DNA of 64,000 bases from Tahibacter harae (GTDB taxonomy: Bacteria; Pseudomonadota; Gammaproteobacteria; Xanthomonadales; Rhodanobacteraceae), in assembly GCF_024437735.1 (NCBI RefSeq), contig NZ_JANFQO010000002.1:1-64000 (forward strand), in the 5' to 3' direction. Shown one piece after another: positions 17,697 to 40,653 of the stretch. The position numbers and the translations under genes were made by a program. The notes under the pieces are model-generated. The model made no database searches. It had not been told where the DNA came from and worked only from the letters and a program-made list of their open reading frames with translations. The first letter of the stretch is position 1. Each line of letters begins with the position of its first letter.

Positions 17697-18650
17697 TCAG
17701 CCCAGCAGCTTCTGCTTCAGCTGCGCCAGCTTCTGCACGCCGTGCTGGAACGGCGTGAGTATGGGATGGACGGCCGAGGCCGAATCCGCGGCGAGGTTGT
17801 ACTTGACGAAGGTGGCTGAAGTGCCCGAAGGGCCGCAGTCGACATAGTCCCAGGGCCCCTGCTGTTCCAGGCTGGCGACGGTTTCGCCGAAGCGCATGGG
17901 CTGGCGAATCACATTCCAGAAATAGCCGCTGTCCATCGCGTCGATTTCCCGGCCCAGGATGCCGGACAGGTACGGAATGCGCGGCGGCGCCAGCGGCAGG
18001 CTGCCGAGATAGCTGCGGTAGGCCGGTTCGATGCCGTCGATGGCGGCGGAATGGAACGCATATTTCACCGGCAGGCGCTGGCAGGTGATCTGGCGGCTCT
18101 TCAGCAGCGCCTCCACCGCGGCCAGCGTTTGCGCATCGCCCGCAATGGTGAAATGGCGGTCGAAATTCACGCCGGCCAGGGTCAGGCGATAGCCCGAGCG
18201 GGTCAGCTCGTCGTACAGGCCGGGGCTTTCCAGCACGGCCAGCATGCCGCCCGGCGCGACGGTCGCGGTCACGATGCGTACCTGTTCCAGCACCGCGTCG
18301 AGCACCGATTCCAGCGCAATGACCTCGGCCGCGGCGGCGGCGACGATTTCACCGAGGCTGCTGCCCCAGAGCAGGTCCGGCCGTATGCCTTCGCTGAGCA
18401 GGGTGCGGAACAGCGCGTATTCGACGATGACCAGCGCCGGGTGGGTCAGGCGCAGGTCGTCGCAGACCTCGCTGCGCGCACCGCCGTAGATCTGCGCGGC
18501 GACGGAAAAGCCGGCGCGCCCGCGCACATAGGCATCGCCGCGGTCGAAGACTTCGCGGAACACCGGATGCTGGTCGTACAGCTCCTTGCCCATCTGGTAG
18601 TACTGCGAGCCCTGGCCCGAGAACATGAACACCGTGCGGCGCTGTCTCAT
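17697..18650 (-). CDS. Trans-acting acyltransferase-like protein of the PKS (AT or acyl hydrolase)
   Basis: A 317-residue FabD-fold protein (N-terminal FSGQGSQYYQMG). The nucleophile motif reads GSSLGE instead of the usual GHSxGE, with Ser near residue 97. The catalytic His region AFHS is present. In my hand alignment the Arg that binds the malonyl carboxylate (RGxxMQ region) is not at its usual place; the segment reads EQVRIVTATV. Malonyl transfer is therefore possible, but an editing acyl hydrolase of the PedC/PksD kind is a real alternative. ATG 18650 overlaps the stop of the enoyl-reductase gene in an ATGA junction, so the two are co-translated. No other AT is visible in the window. Confidence 0.85.
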   Translation of the reverse strand: MRQRRTVFMFSGQGSQYYQMGKELYDQHPVFREVFDRGDAYVRGRAGFSVAAQIYGGARSEVCDDLRLTHPALVIVEYALFRTLLSEGIRPDLLWGSSLGEIVAAAAAEVIALESVLDAVLEQVRIVTATVAPGGMLAVLESPGLYDELTRSGYRLTLAGVNFDRHFTIAGDAQTLAAVEALLKSRQITCQRLPVKYAFHSAAIDGIEPAYRSYLGSLPLAPPRIPYLSGILGREIDAMDSGYFWNVIRQPMRFGETVASLEQQGPWDYVDCGPSGTSATFVKYNLAADSASAVHPILTPFQHGVQKLAQLKQKLLG

Positions 18651-20041
18651 GCACTGGCGCCTTCGCTCAGGGCGGCCAGGCGCGCGTAGGACTGGGACAG
18701 CAGTTCCGCCGTCGCCGTCATCAGGCGCTCGGCGATGTCGTCGACATGGCGGTTGCGCCAGGATTCGATCTCGCTGCCGCGCACCCACTGGTTGAACGCG
18801 CCGAGCGAAGGCCCGGTGTGAACCTGGAAATCGACGCGGTGCTCGTCGTCGCCGGAGAAGGCCAGCCGCGTGGTATGGGCGAAGTACCATTTGAAGATGC
18901 GCGCCATCTTCTGCTTGGGGCTGGCTTCCAGCGCCTGGATCTCGTGCTGGCGCCCTGTGCTGGCGAGATAGAGCTTGTTGTCTTCCCAGATCTGCTCGAA
19001 GCTGCGCTTGAAATAGCGTTCCTGCAGCTGCTGCTGCACGTTCGGCGGAATCTCGTGCAGGCCGTTGTACTGCATGTACAGCGAATACAGCTTGTTGGCG
19101 CGGGCGGGAAAGAACACGCCGCGCTTGAGCACCTGCACCTTGGCGCCCAGTTCGAACATGTCGCCGGCCGGCGCGTAGTCCGTGTCCTGCACGTTCATTT
19201 CCTGCAGCATGTTCTTGGTCGTGTCGCTGGTGCCGCTCTCGACCGAACACTGGTTGATGGAGCCGGTCAGGATGAAGTCCGCCCCCATGATGTAGGCCGC
19301 CGCCGCGGCCTCGGGCGAACCTATGCCGCCGGCCTGGCCCACGTACAGCGTGACGTCGTCGCCGTAATGGCGCAGCGCGTCGTCGCGCAGGCGCTTGATC
19401 GCGGGGAACAGCACCGTCGGGATGCCGCAGTCGGTATGGCCGCCCGAATCGGCCTCGACGCAGATCTCGGTGGCGACCGGAATGCGCGCGGCCCACTGTG
19501 CCTGCTCGGGCGTGATCTGCCCTTCTTCCAGCAGCAGGCGGACGATCTTCTCCGGTGCCGGCGCCATGAACAGCGCGGCGACTTCCGGCCGCGACACCTT
19601 GGCCAGGATGCGGTGCTCGCTGACCAGGCGGCCGTCGGCGCCGGCGCGCAGGCCCTGCAGGCGGAACCACACCAGGGCCGGCGTGATGTGCATGTACGCA
19701 GCGGCCTCAACATAACGCACGCCGTAGCGCACGTAGAGCTTGACCATGTCCATCTCCGCCTGGGGACGGTCAAGGTCGGTCAGCAGATTCATGCCGAAGG
19801 CTTCGTTGTTGCCGAGCGCCTGCTTGATCGCGACCAGATGCTGCTCGACCTCGCCCGGCGACATGCCGGCGGAGCCGAAGAAGGCGAACAGGTTCGCCTT
19901 GCCCATGCGAATGACCAGCTCCTTGGAGGCGATGCCGCGGTACATGGCCCCGGCGAGGTAGGCGTACTTGGTCCGGTAGACCTCACGAAAGCCTTTGCTG
20001 CCCAGCACCGCGGGGCTGAGTCGGATCGCGTTCGACGTCAT
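18647..20041 (-). CDS. Trans-acting FMN-dependent enoyl reductase (PfaD/PksE-ER family)
   Basis: A 464-residue PfaD-type protein of the nitronate monooxygenase/2-nitropropane dioxygenase fold. It reduces enoyl-ACP intermediates in trans in PUFA and trans-AT PKS systems. Recognisable are the N-terminal MYRGIASKELVIRMG, the phosphate-binding VGQAGGIGSPEAA and the following GADFILTGSINQ. In many clusters the ER is fused to an AT; here the two parts are separate genes of one operon, ER first. ATG 20041 is the first base of the minus-strand operon, divergent from the NRPS. Neither PKS in the window has a cis ER, so this enzyme would provide any saturated positions. Confidence 0.95.
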   Translation of the reverse strand: MTSNAIRLSPAVLGSKGFREVYRTKYAYLAGAMYRGIASKELVIRMGKANLFAFFGSAGMSPGEVEQHLVAIKQALGNNEAFGMNLLTDLDRPQAEMDMVKLYVRYGVRYVEAAAYMHITPALVWFRLQGLRAGADGRLVSEHRILAKVSRPEVAALFMAPAPEKIVRLLLEEGQITPEQAQWAARIPVATEICVEADSGGHTDCGIPTVLFPAIKRLRDDALRHYGDDVTLYVGQAGGIGSPEAAAAAYIMGADFILTGSINQCSVESGTSDTTKNMLQEMNVQDTDYAPAGDMFELGAKVQVLKRGVFFPARANKLYSLYMQYNGLHEIPPNVQQQLQERYFKRSFEQIWEDNKLYLASTGRQHEIQALEASPKQKMARIFKWYFAHTTRLAFSGDDEHRVDFQVHTGPSLGAFNQWVRGSEIESWRNRHVDDIAERLMTATAELLSQSYARLAALSEGASA

Positions 20042-20315
20042 GACATCTCTAAATAGGGAATGGACGGGCTTGCAACCGGACCGATGCTACGCGATGGTCT
20101 GTGACGAATCCACACGCCGCCGGCCCGCTGCCGGGCCGGCCGCGGACCCGGCGCGACCGCAGTTATTGAAATAACTAATTGCGCAGCTTGCCTTTCTGCA
20201 ACAAGTTGTTCGTTTAGAATTCCAGTCTCCTGCAGAACGGCCCCAGGCAGTCGGCGCCACGGTGGTCTGCAATGCTGCAGACTCGCCCGCCGACCAGCTC
20301 AGGGGAACTGTTCGC
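20042..20315. promoter_or_regulatory. Divergent control region between ER-AT operon and NRPS
   Basis: This is 274 bases without a gene between two divergent operons. The part from 20160 to 20225 is markedly AT-rich against a GC-rich surrounding, as expected for promoters. It contains two perfect inverted repeats (20161-20176 and AACAA-G-TTGTT at 20200-20210) and a TAGAAT hexamer at 20215-20220 that could be a -10 element for the NRPS. I cannot place a convincing -35. Confidence 0.5.
20161..20176. promoter_or_regulatory. Candidate operator: perfect 7-2-7 inverted repeat
   Basis: AGTTATT-GA-AATAACT is a perfect palindrome with a two-base spacer in the AT-rich centre of the divergent intergenic region. 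Its size and position fit a dimeric regulator (TetR-, MarR- or LuxR-like), but no regulator gene is visible in the window. Which of the two operons it controls is not determinable from sequence. Confidence 0.4.
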
Positions 20316-34018
<13,703 letters not shown>

Positions 34019-34022
<4 letters not shown>

Positions 34023-35221
34023 GGGTGTTCGTCCTGGCGCTGGGTTCCGGCGGCGATTTCTACCCGCTGCTGGCCAGCGCCATCGGCCTGGCTGCACGCG
34101 GCCACACGGTCACGGTGCTGGCCGGCGACTGGCACGAACCCAGCGTGCGCGCGGCCGGGCTGGATTTCCACCCGGTGCTGAGCAGCGAGGAATTCGCCAG
34201 GATAGGGCCCATGGCCCAGTCCCTGGCCACGCCCGGCGGCACCTGGGTGGCGTTCTTCCAGCACGGCGTGATGCCGACGGTGGCGCCGGTCTACGACTAC
34301 GTGGCCGCGCGCGTGGAGCCGGGAAACACCTTGCTGGTCGCGCCGGTGCAGGGCATAGGCCTGCGCCTGATCGAGGAACGCTTCGGCGTGCCGCTGGTGA
34401 CCCTGCTGCTGCAGCCGCGCGTGCACGACTGGGACCAGACCAACGACGAAGCCACCCGGCGCTTCGATGCGATGTACGGTCCGCTGATCAACCGTCACCG
34501 CCGCCGCTACGGCCTGCCGCCGCTGGGCCGCTCGTTCAAGGGCTGGATGGTGGACACGGCGCGCATGGTCGGCCTGTTCCCGGCCTGGTTCCTGAGCCCG
34601 CAGGTCGACCTGCCCAACCAGGGCCGGCTCAGCGATTTCGTGCTGTTCGATCCGGCCCCGGCGCAAGCCACGCCGCCCCAGCTCGATGCCTTCCTGGCGC
34701 GCCACGATGCGCCGCTGGTGTTCACCTACGGCACGGCCAACCGGGCAGTGGCGGAGTTCTTCGCCGCGGCGGCGCAGGCCTGCGGCGAACTGGGCCGCGC
34801 CGCCGTGTTCCTGACGCCGCACCGGCACCTGCTGCCCGATCCCTTGCCGCCGCATGTGCTACAGCTGGACTATGTTCCACTTGCAGCATTGTTGCCTTAT
34901 TCCGAATGCCTGATCCACCACGGTGGCATAGGCACCTGTGCCCAGGCCCTGCGCGCCGGTATCGCCCAGGTCATCGTGCCCGGCGCGTTCGACCAGTACA
35001 GCAACGCCGTGCGCGTCGAGGCCCTCGGCGTCGGCAAGGCGCTGGCGCCGCACCTGCTGAACGCGGCCAGCCTGGCCGGGGTGCTGCGCGGCGCGCTGGA
35101 CGACCCGGCTGTCGCCGCACGCTGCCGCGCCGTGGCCGCGCGCTTTGCGCCGGGCGACGGGGTGGAGCAGTGCTGCGAAGCGATCCTGGAACTGGCCGGC
35201 CGCATGCCTGAACGCCGCTGA
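34019..35221 (+). CDS. GT1-family (MGT/UGT-like) glycosyltransferase
   Basis: A 400-residue GT-B glycosyltransferase. The N-terminal acceptor domain starts MRVFVLALGSGGDFYPLL. The C-terminal nucleotide-sugar site shows HHGGIGTCAQALRAGIAQ followed by P-x3-DQ, the pattern of rhamnosyl- and macrolide-type transferases. Its ATG sits in the NRPS stop (ATGA, 34019-34022), so it is co-translated with the NRPS and most likely glycosylates the assembly-line product. No sugar-nucleotide biosynthesis genes are visible nearby, which suggests use of a housekeeping donor such as a dTDP- or UDP-sugar. The sugar and the site cannot be told from sequence. Confidence 0.92.
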
Positions 35222-35288
35222 GGTATCCGTCCGCCTGCGCCCGCGGCCATTGCCGGGCGGGCAGGGCGGTCGGCGCATCGTTTCCGTT

Positions 35289-38200
35289 TCAGTCGCCGCC
35301 TTCGTACAGCAGCAGCTCCATCGCGCCGCTCGCGGTATTGACGATGCCGTCGCTGAGCCCCACCGCCTTGGCGCGCATGAAGGTGCCGCCGTAGCGGCCG
35401 CCGAAGGTGAAGATGCCCCAGATCAGGTCGTGCTCGACCACGCCAAGGTCCGAATCGGCGAACAGGATGCGGCCCGGCGCGCAGTATTCCTGCACCAGCC
35501 AGCCGCCTTCGGCCAGGTGGCGCTGCACCAGCTCATCCCATTCCGCCGCGTCGGTGTTGCGGCCGAGGATGACGTCGCGGCCGCCGAAGGATTCGGCTTT
35601 CTTCAGCACCAGCAGCGGCTGCTGCTCGCGCAGCAGCTGTCGCAATGGCAGGCGCCGCCCGCGCCAGGGCACTTCGGTATCGGTCAGGCGCGCGGTCCAG
35701 GGAATGAACTCGCGGATGATCGCGCTCTCGCGCGCATCGAGCAGGCCGCGTTCGCAGCATTCATGCGCCAGCGCGAACTGCTTCTTGGTGTCGAGCAGGG
35801 CGTGGAACGGACTGTCCGGAAAGACCAGGCGCCCCTTGAGATAGGACTCCGACAGCAGCCGGTAGGTTTCCTCGGGCACATGCACCGCGGACGGGAACGA
35901 GAACAGCACCGCGTCGACCAGTTCGCCGTCGTAGCGCGTGTCGCCGTTGGCGTCGAAGCTGAAGCGGCCGAAGTCGGTGAACACGGTCAGCTTGCCGGCG
36001 GCGAGTTCGGCCGGCTTGAGCGCGTCGTAGCCCTGCTGCATGCATTGCTGCAGGTTGGCTTCGTCCGGCTGCGGCACGAAGGAATACAGCAGCACATTGC
36101 CGGTGGGCGGCCGCTGCGAGCGCCGCAGCATCGCGGCGATCAGCGAACGGAACTGGGTGTCGAACACGGAGTGGCGCTTGATCGGCAATGCCGCGCTGAC
36201 CGCATAGCGCTGCAGCGCGGCGTTGACGCCAGGCTCGGCCCAGTCCAGCTGGAAGCCGCCGGCCGCCGAAGTGCAGTTGATCTCCAGCAGGCGCAGGCCG
36301 TCGGCATTGATGACCGCGTCATAGCGCGCATGCAGCTCGCGCGGATCCACCGGCTGGTGGCGCAGGATGTCGTACAGCACGGCGGGCACGCCGTAGAAAT
36401 CGCTGAAGGCCTGGCTGTCGTTGCCGAAATACTGGCGCATGGCCTTGAACAGGATGCGCGGAATTTCCTCCACCACGGTGCCGAAGCGGCGGCGGGCGAA
36501 ATCCTTGTCCACGATCAGCGGCCAGGCGCCGAACTTGATGGTCCAGGTATGCAGGAAGGAGGGCAGCAGCGGGTCGTTCAGCCGCAGGCGTTCGGCGCGC
36601 ATCGCCGGGTTGCGCTGGATTTCCGCATTGAGCAGCGTGTTCAGTCGGGAGAACTCGCCCTCAAAGGTGCGCGAACGCTTTTTCCGCTCGGTTTCCTCCA
36701 GCACGATGAATTCGGTCGCGCCGTTGGCCGAGTTGATGACGCCGCTGCCGCCGCCGGCCGCCCGCGCGCGCACGAAGGCGCCGGCGTAGCGTCCGCCGAA
36801 GGCGAAGAAGCCCCAGATCACATCGTGCGGAGCCAGGCCGCTGTCCTGCGCGCACAGCAGCTCGCGCGCCGGCGGGGTGTAGGCCTGGGCGATCCAGTCG
36901 CCGTCGCCCAGCGCGCGATCCAGCGCCGCGGCCCAGACCGCCGCACTGACGAAGCGGCCGACAAACACGTCCTTGCCGCCGAACGAGGATGCACGCTTGA
37001 GCACCAGCTGCTCGCGGTGACGGCGCAGCAGCACGGGCAGGGCAGCGCTGTCGCCGTTCCAGCTGGCCGTGGCGCGGCTGACCCGCGCAGTCCACGGCAC
37101 GTGGCGACGCACGAGTTCGGCATCCGTCGTGGACAGCCTGCCGTCGCGCAGACATTCATGCAGCACCGCGAACAGGCGCTTGTCGCCGAGCACGCGGTAG
37201 AAATGCGCATCGGCGGTGACCAGCTGGTTGCGCAGGCGCGCGGCAGTCAGGCGTTCGTAGAACGCATCCGACAGCTCGCCTTCGGCGGCGAAGGAGAGCA
37301 GCACCACGTCGACGCGCTGGCCCTCGTGGCGTACCGCATCGCTGCCGAACACGATGGCGTCGGCGCGGGTGCAGACCAGGATTCGGCCCGCGGCGAACTG
37401 CGCCGGCCTCACCTGATCGTAGACCGCCTGCAGTTGGTGCCGGAAATCCTCCAGCGCCGCCGGCGCGAAGCGCGCATCTGCATGCACCAGCACATTGCCG
37501 ACAGCGCCCGCCGGCGCCTGCGCCTGCAGGCGCTCGAAGGCGTGCCCCAGCATGGCCGCGAACACCCCGCGATAGCGCACGTTCCAGTCGCCGCCCAGGC
37601 TGTTGAGACGCGCTTGCACGCCGGCGGCGAGCCAATCGTGCAGCCATCCGCCGATCGAGGAACAGCAGTTGAGTTCCAGCAGCTGCACGCCCGTGTCGGC
37701 CACTACCGCGTCGTAGCGGATCAGCGTCTCGGCCGGATCGGGCGGCGATTCGCGCAGCGCCGGCAGCAGGCCGGCCGGCCAGCCGAAATATTCCGAGAAA
37801 GCCTCGCCGTCGTCGCCGAAATGCAGGCCTATTGCACGGTACATCAGCCCGGGCAGCGCCTGCAGCAGGGGTTCTATCTCGTTGCGCAGCGTGGCGGCCG
37901 GCAGGAACACCGGCCAGGCGCTGACCGGGAAGGCGTAGCCGCGCAGGAACAGCGGCACGTCGGCGGCACGCAGGTCCAGGCCGTCGCCGGTCTGCGCGCT
38001 GCGGCCGGCGAGTGCGGCCGCGAGGCGCTGGGCGGGCGGTTCGGCGGCGCGCTCGACCTGGTCCAGCACCAGGAATTCGGTCGCGCCGTTGGCGGAATTG
38101 ATCACGCCGCGGCTGATGTCGCAGCGCCGCGCGCGCACGAATGCGCCGCTGTAATCCATGCCGGCGGCGAACAGCCCCCAGATCAGCTCGTGCGGCGCCA

Positions 38201-39416
38201 GCCCCTGCAGGCTGTCATGCAGTTCCATGCGGCCCGGCGCGCAGTATTCCTGCACGATCCAGCGGCCCTGCTGCAGGCAATCCTGCACTACCCGGGCCCA
38301 GTCCTCCGGCTGGTGCTGCCGTCCCACGAACACGTCCTGGCCGCCGTAGGAGTCGGCCAGCTTGAGCACGAACTGTTCGCGCTCGCCGAGCAGCAGCTGC
38401 TCCAGCGGCGCGGTCTGCCCGCGCCAGCTGACCTGGCCCGGACGCAGCAGCGTGCTCCAGGGCACGTAGCGCTGGGCCAGCGCGATGTCGGCCGTATCGA
38501 GCAGGCCGTCGCGGCAGCATTCGTGCACCAGGGCAAACATGCGCTTGTCGCCGATCACGGTATGGAACGGGCTGTCGGGATAGACGATGCGGCCGCGCAG
38601 ATAGGCATTGTTCAAGGCATCCGCGACTTCCCGCGGCACGCCCGATACCGGCGGGAAGCACATCACGACGGCGTCCATGCGCTGGCCTTCCACGATCACG
38701 TCGCCGCTGCGCGGAAAGCTGATCTCGCTGAAGTCGGTGAACAGGAAAATGCGCGCCTGCGGCCATTCCGCCGGCTTGCAGCCGTCATAGACCTGCTGCA
38801 GGTAGCGCTGCAGCGGCTCGCGTCCTTCCGGCGTGTTGGCAAAGCAGTGCATCAGCACATGGCCGCCGCGGCGCCCGCCGTTGCGCCGGCGCATGTTCTC
38901 CACCAGCAGGCGCAGCAGCGACTCGGCAGGGGTGGCCTCGGCCACGCCCCAGGCCGCACTGCGCGGATCGCGCGCGAGCAGCTCGCGCATATGCGGATAG
39001 ATAAAGTTGCCGACCTGCCAGCCGCCGCAGGAGGTGCCGGCGTTGAGTTCCAGCAGCTTGAAATCCTGGCCGTCGAACACCGCGTCGTAACGGACATGGA
39101 CATCGCGCGGATCCACCGGCAGATGGAGCAGGACTTCGTACAAATCGGCGGGCCAGCCGAAGTAGGCCTCGAAGGCGCTGCTGTCCTCGCCGAAGCGCGC
39201 ACGCAGCGCGGCATAGAAGATGCGCGGGATATTGGCGGCGATAGGCCCGATCAGGCGCCTGCTTTCGACAGGATCGAGGAAGATCGGCCAGCAGCTGAAG
39301 GCGTAGTAGCCGCCGCTCAGATAGGGAACCAGGTGTTCGGGATCGAGACGGGCGTCACTGGGCAGAGCGCCGCTCCGAAGCAGCTCGGCCAGCTCGCGGT
39401 TCTGGGGGGACAGCAA
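35289..39416 (-). CDS. Triple tandem circularly permuted ATP-grasp-like ligase
   Basis: About 1375 residues made of three diverged repeats of roughly 460 residues. Each repeat has, in the same order: an aromatic start (Y-x-FS-x-WP); RYDAV...LLE(L/I)N with a small-residue/GG loop (near residues 124, 580, 1045); a (G/D)-x-K-(R/K)-x-FA-x-x-HE segment; a (V/L)LK-x-x-S-(F/Y)-GG-x-DV loop (near 354, 809, 1274); a W-x-x-Q-x-Y segment with PxR; and a closing (I/V)N-(S/T)-A-(N/S)-GA-x-E. The E-x-N metal motif precedes the Lys/GG loop, the order of circularly permuted ATP-grasp amidoligases (glutathionylspermidine-synthase-like group). I infer ATP-dependent carboxylate-amine ligation, perhaps of several amino acids. 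The TTG start at 39416 has AGGAG eight bases upstream; GTG 39443 is an alternative. It is convergent with the glycosyltransferase and transcribed alone from 39417-39961. Confidence 0.75.
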   Translation of the reverse strand: MLSPQNRELAELLRSGALPSDARLDPEHLVPYLSGGYYAFSCWPIFLDPVESRRLIGPIAANIPRIFYAALRARFGEDSSAFEAYFGWPADLYEVLLHLPVDPRDVHVRYDAVFDGQDFKLLELNAGTSCGGWQVGNFIYPHMRELLARDPRSAAWGVAEATPAESLLRLLVENMRRRNGGRRGGHVLMHCFANTPEGREPLQRYLQQVYDGCKPAEWPQARIFLFTDFSEISFPRSGDVIVEGQRMDAVVMCFPPVSGVPREVADALNNAYLRGRIVYPDSPFHTVIGDKRMFALVHECCRDGLLDTADIALAQRYVPWSTLLRPGQVSWRGQTAPLEQLLLGEREQFVLKLADSYGGQDVFVGRQHQPEDWARVVQDCLQQGRWIVQEYCAPGRMELHDSLQGLAPHELIWGLFAAGMDYSGAFVRARRCDISRGVINSANGATEFLVLDQVERAAEPPAQRLAAALAGRSAQTGDGLDLRAADVPLFLRGYAFPVSAWPVFLPAATLRNEIEPLLQALPGLMYRAIGLHFGDDGEAFSEYFGWPAGLLPALRESPPDPAETLIRYDAVVADTGVQLLELNCCSSIGGWLHDWLAAGVQARLNSLGGDWNVRYRGVFAAMLGHAFERLQAQAPAGAVGNVLVHADARFAPAALEDFRHQLQAVYDQVRPAQFAAGRILVCTRADAIVFGSDAVRHEGQRVDVVLLSFAAEGELSDAFYERLTAARLRNQLVTADAHFYRVLGDKRLFAVLHECLRDGRLSTTDAELVRRHVPWTARVSRATASWNGDSAALPVLLRRHREQLVLKRASSFGGKDVFVGRFVSAAVWAAALDRALGDGDWIAQAYTPPARELLCAQDSGLAPHDVIWGFFAFGGRYAGAFVRARAAGGGSGVINSANGATEFIVLEETERKKRSRTFEGEFSRLNTLLNAEIQRNPAMRAERLRLNDPLLPSFLHTWTIKFGAWPLIVDKDFARRRFGTVVEEIPRILFKAMRQYFGNDSQAFSDFYGVPAVLYDILRHQPVDPRELHARYDAVINADGLRLLEINCTSAAGGFQLDWAEPGVNAALQRYAVSAALPIKRHSVFDTQFRSLIAAMLRRSQRPPTGNVLLYSFVPQPDEANLQQCMQQGYDALKPAELAAGKLTVFTDFGRFSFDANGDTRYDGELVDAVLFSFPSAVHVPEETYRLLSESYLKGRLVFPDSPFHALLDTKKQFALAHECCERGLLDARESAIIREFIPWTARLTDTEVPWRGRRLPLRQLLREQQPLLVLKKAESFGGRDVILGRNTDAAEWDELVQRHLAEGGWLVQEYCAPGRILFADSDLGVVEHDLIWGIFTFGGRYGGTFMRAKAVGLSDGIVNTASGAMELLLYEGGD

Positions 39417-39961
39417 GCGGAGTACTCCTATGGGCTTGTCCACGACTATACCGCAAGCGATTGCCCGCCCAGGAGATTGCCTGGCGGCCGATGCCGCGGT
39501 GCAGGCCGCTGCCAGGCACCGCGCCGCCCGGTCCGGATCACCGCGCCCGGGTCGCCGCCTTGTGGAACAAACAACCAGTGTCCAGCCCGCTGATTGCCGT
39601 TCGATGACCCGCGCGTTCCGCCGCACGCTTTGATAGTGCCGCCTGCCGCGCCGGAATGGCCGCGGCACGTGTGCCGCACCCATGCCAGGTGGGCATGCAG
39701 ACCGGCCGCTCTAGGCCCACAGGCTGAAAGAAATTCACGCAGGGCAGGCAGGCGCGGCCGTCAGCTCCGCGCGATACATACGCCTCGCACGAATTTTGTG
39801 CGCCATTGCGCAAATGCGGCTTATGAGAAGCGCCATTCAGCAGCGTGAAAATGCAATAAGCGTAACGTGTATTTAATTTTAAAAATGTATGATACGCGCG
39901 CCTCAGGGGGGCACTGTAGTCCGTACTGCGATTCAACCCTCACTGTCTGGAGTCTCAACTA
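39417..39961. other. Divergent intergenic region, no gene seen
   Basis: This is 545 bases between the divergent ATP-grasp gene and the secreted-protein gene. The stretch 39840-39895 is AT-rich, and TATGAT at 39888-39893 is a plausible -10 for the rightward gene, giving a leader of about 60 bases with GGAG before ATG 39962. I see no good -35 and no convincing ORF. The leftward promoter for the ATP-grasp gene must also lie here. Confidence 0.5.
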
Positions 39962-40597
39962 ATGTCTTTCCGTGTATCGATCCTCGCCCTTGCCCTGGTT
40001 TCCGGTTCGGCTTTCGCGCAGCAGTCCACCCTGATCGAAGGCAAGCGCCTCGTCAGCGATGGCCTGTATGAGCAGAAGTCGGAAGACGGCGCCTCTTTCG
40101 TCGCTGTGAATGCCGCCGGGCATCGTGCGCTGCACGACCGTATGGTCGCGGATCGCGCCCTTATGGAGAAAACCTACGCCGTGGACGGCATTTCGGCTAC
40201 CGAACGCGGTTCGCTTGAGCAGATGGACATTGCCATCTCCAAGCTGGCTCCGTCGTTCTCCGCCAAGGCCAGCCAGAGCGACTCGGGCGTGTGCGGCACC
40301 ACCGCCGTGCACACCAGCGCCAGCTCGACCGGCGGCACCACCGCCAGCTCCTACGCCGCCGCCGACGCGGCCGGCCCGGAAGTGGCGACCTCCAACTACG
40401 CCTTCGCCACGATGGGCGTGACCTACGACCAGGCTGCGACGACCGGTTCCACCCCGGCCATTGCCAGCGGCACCAACCCGCGCGTCTGCATCTCGGTCGG
40501 CTTCGCCACCGTGACCTGTCCGACCGCGACCACCCCGGAAGCCAGCGCCTACGCGATCTCGTATCGCTATTTCGGCCCGGCCTGCCAGGTGCAGTAA
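39962..40597 (+). CDS. Small secreted protein of unknown function
   Basis: A 211-residue protein with a classical Sec signal peptide (FRVSILALALVSGSAFA, cleavage likely after residue 19). The middle is helical and polar (residues about 20-100). It is followed by a Ser/Thr/Ala-rich stretch (about 105-165) and a C-terminal part with Cys pairs (Cys near 114, 180, 188, 208) that could form disulfides in the periplasm or outside. I do not recognise a family. It has a GGAG ribosome site at 39949-39952 and is a single-gene unit closed by a strong terminator. Nothing in the sequence ties it to the neighbouring cluster. Confidence 0.85.
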   Translation: MSFRVSILALALVSGSAFAQQSTLIEGKRLVSDGLYEQKSEDGASFVAVNAAGHRALHDRMVADRALMEKTYAVDGISATERGSLEQMDIAISKLAPSFSAKASQSDSGVCGTTAVHTSASSTGGTTASSYAAADAAGPEVATSNYAFATMGVTYDQAATTGSTPAIASGTNPRVCISVGFATVTCPTATTPEASAYAISYRYFGPACQVQ

Positions 40598-40624
40598 TCG
40601 GCTGAAGCTGGTGCAGGTTGCAAG

Positions 40625-40653
40625 AAAAGCACGGGCTTGCCCGTGCTTTTTTT
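40625..40653 (+). terminator. Rho-independent terminator
   Basis: An 11-bp perfect stem (AAAAGCACGGG at 40625-40635 with CCCGTGCTTTT at 40640-40650), a four-base loop and a run of seven T (40647-40653) lie 27 bases after the stop of the secreted-protein gene. Confidence 0.92.

Noticed and set aside
35238-35259. Short GC hairpin between glycosyltransferase and ATP-grasp genes.
   Set aside because: Only about six base pairs with a long loop and no T-run; too weak to call a terminator.
35145-39593. Plus-strand 1482-codon open frame across the ATP-grasp gene.
   Set aside because: The minus strand has clear repeated ATP-grasp motifs; the plus frame is low-complexity.
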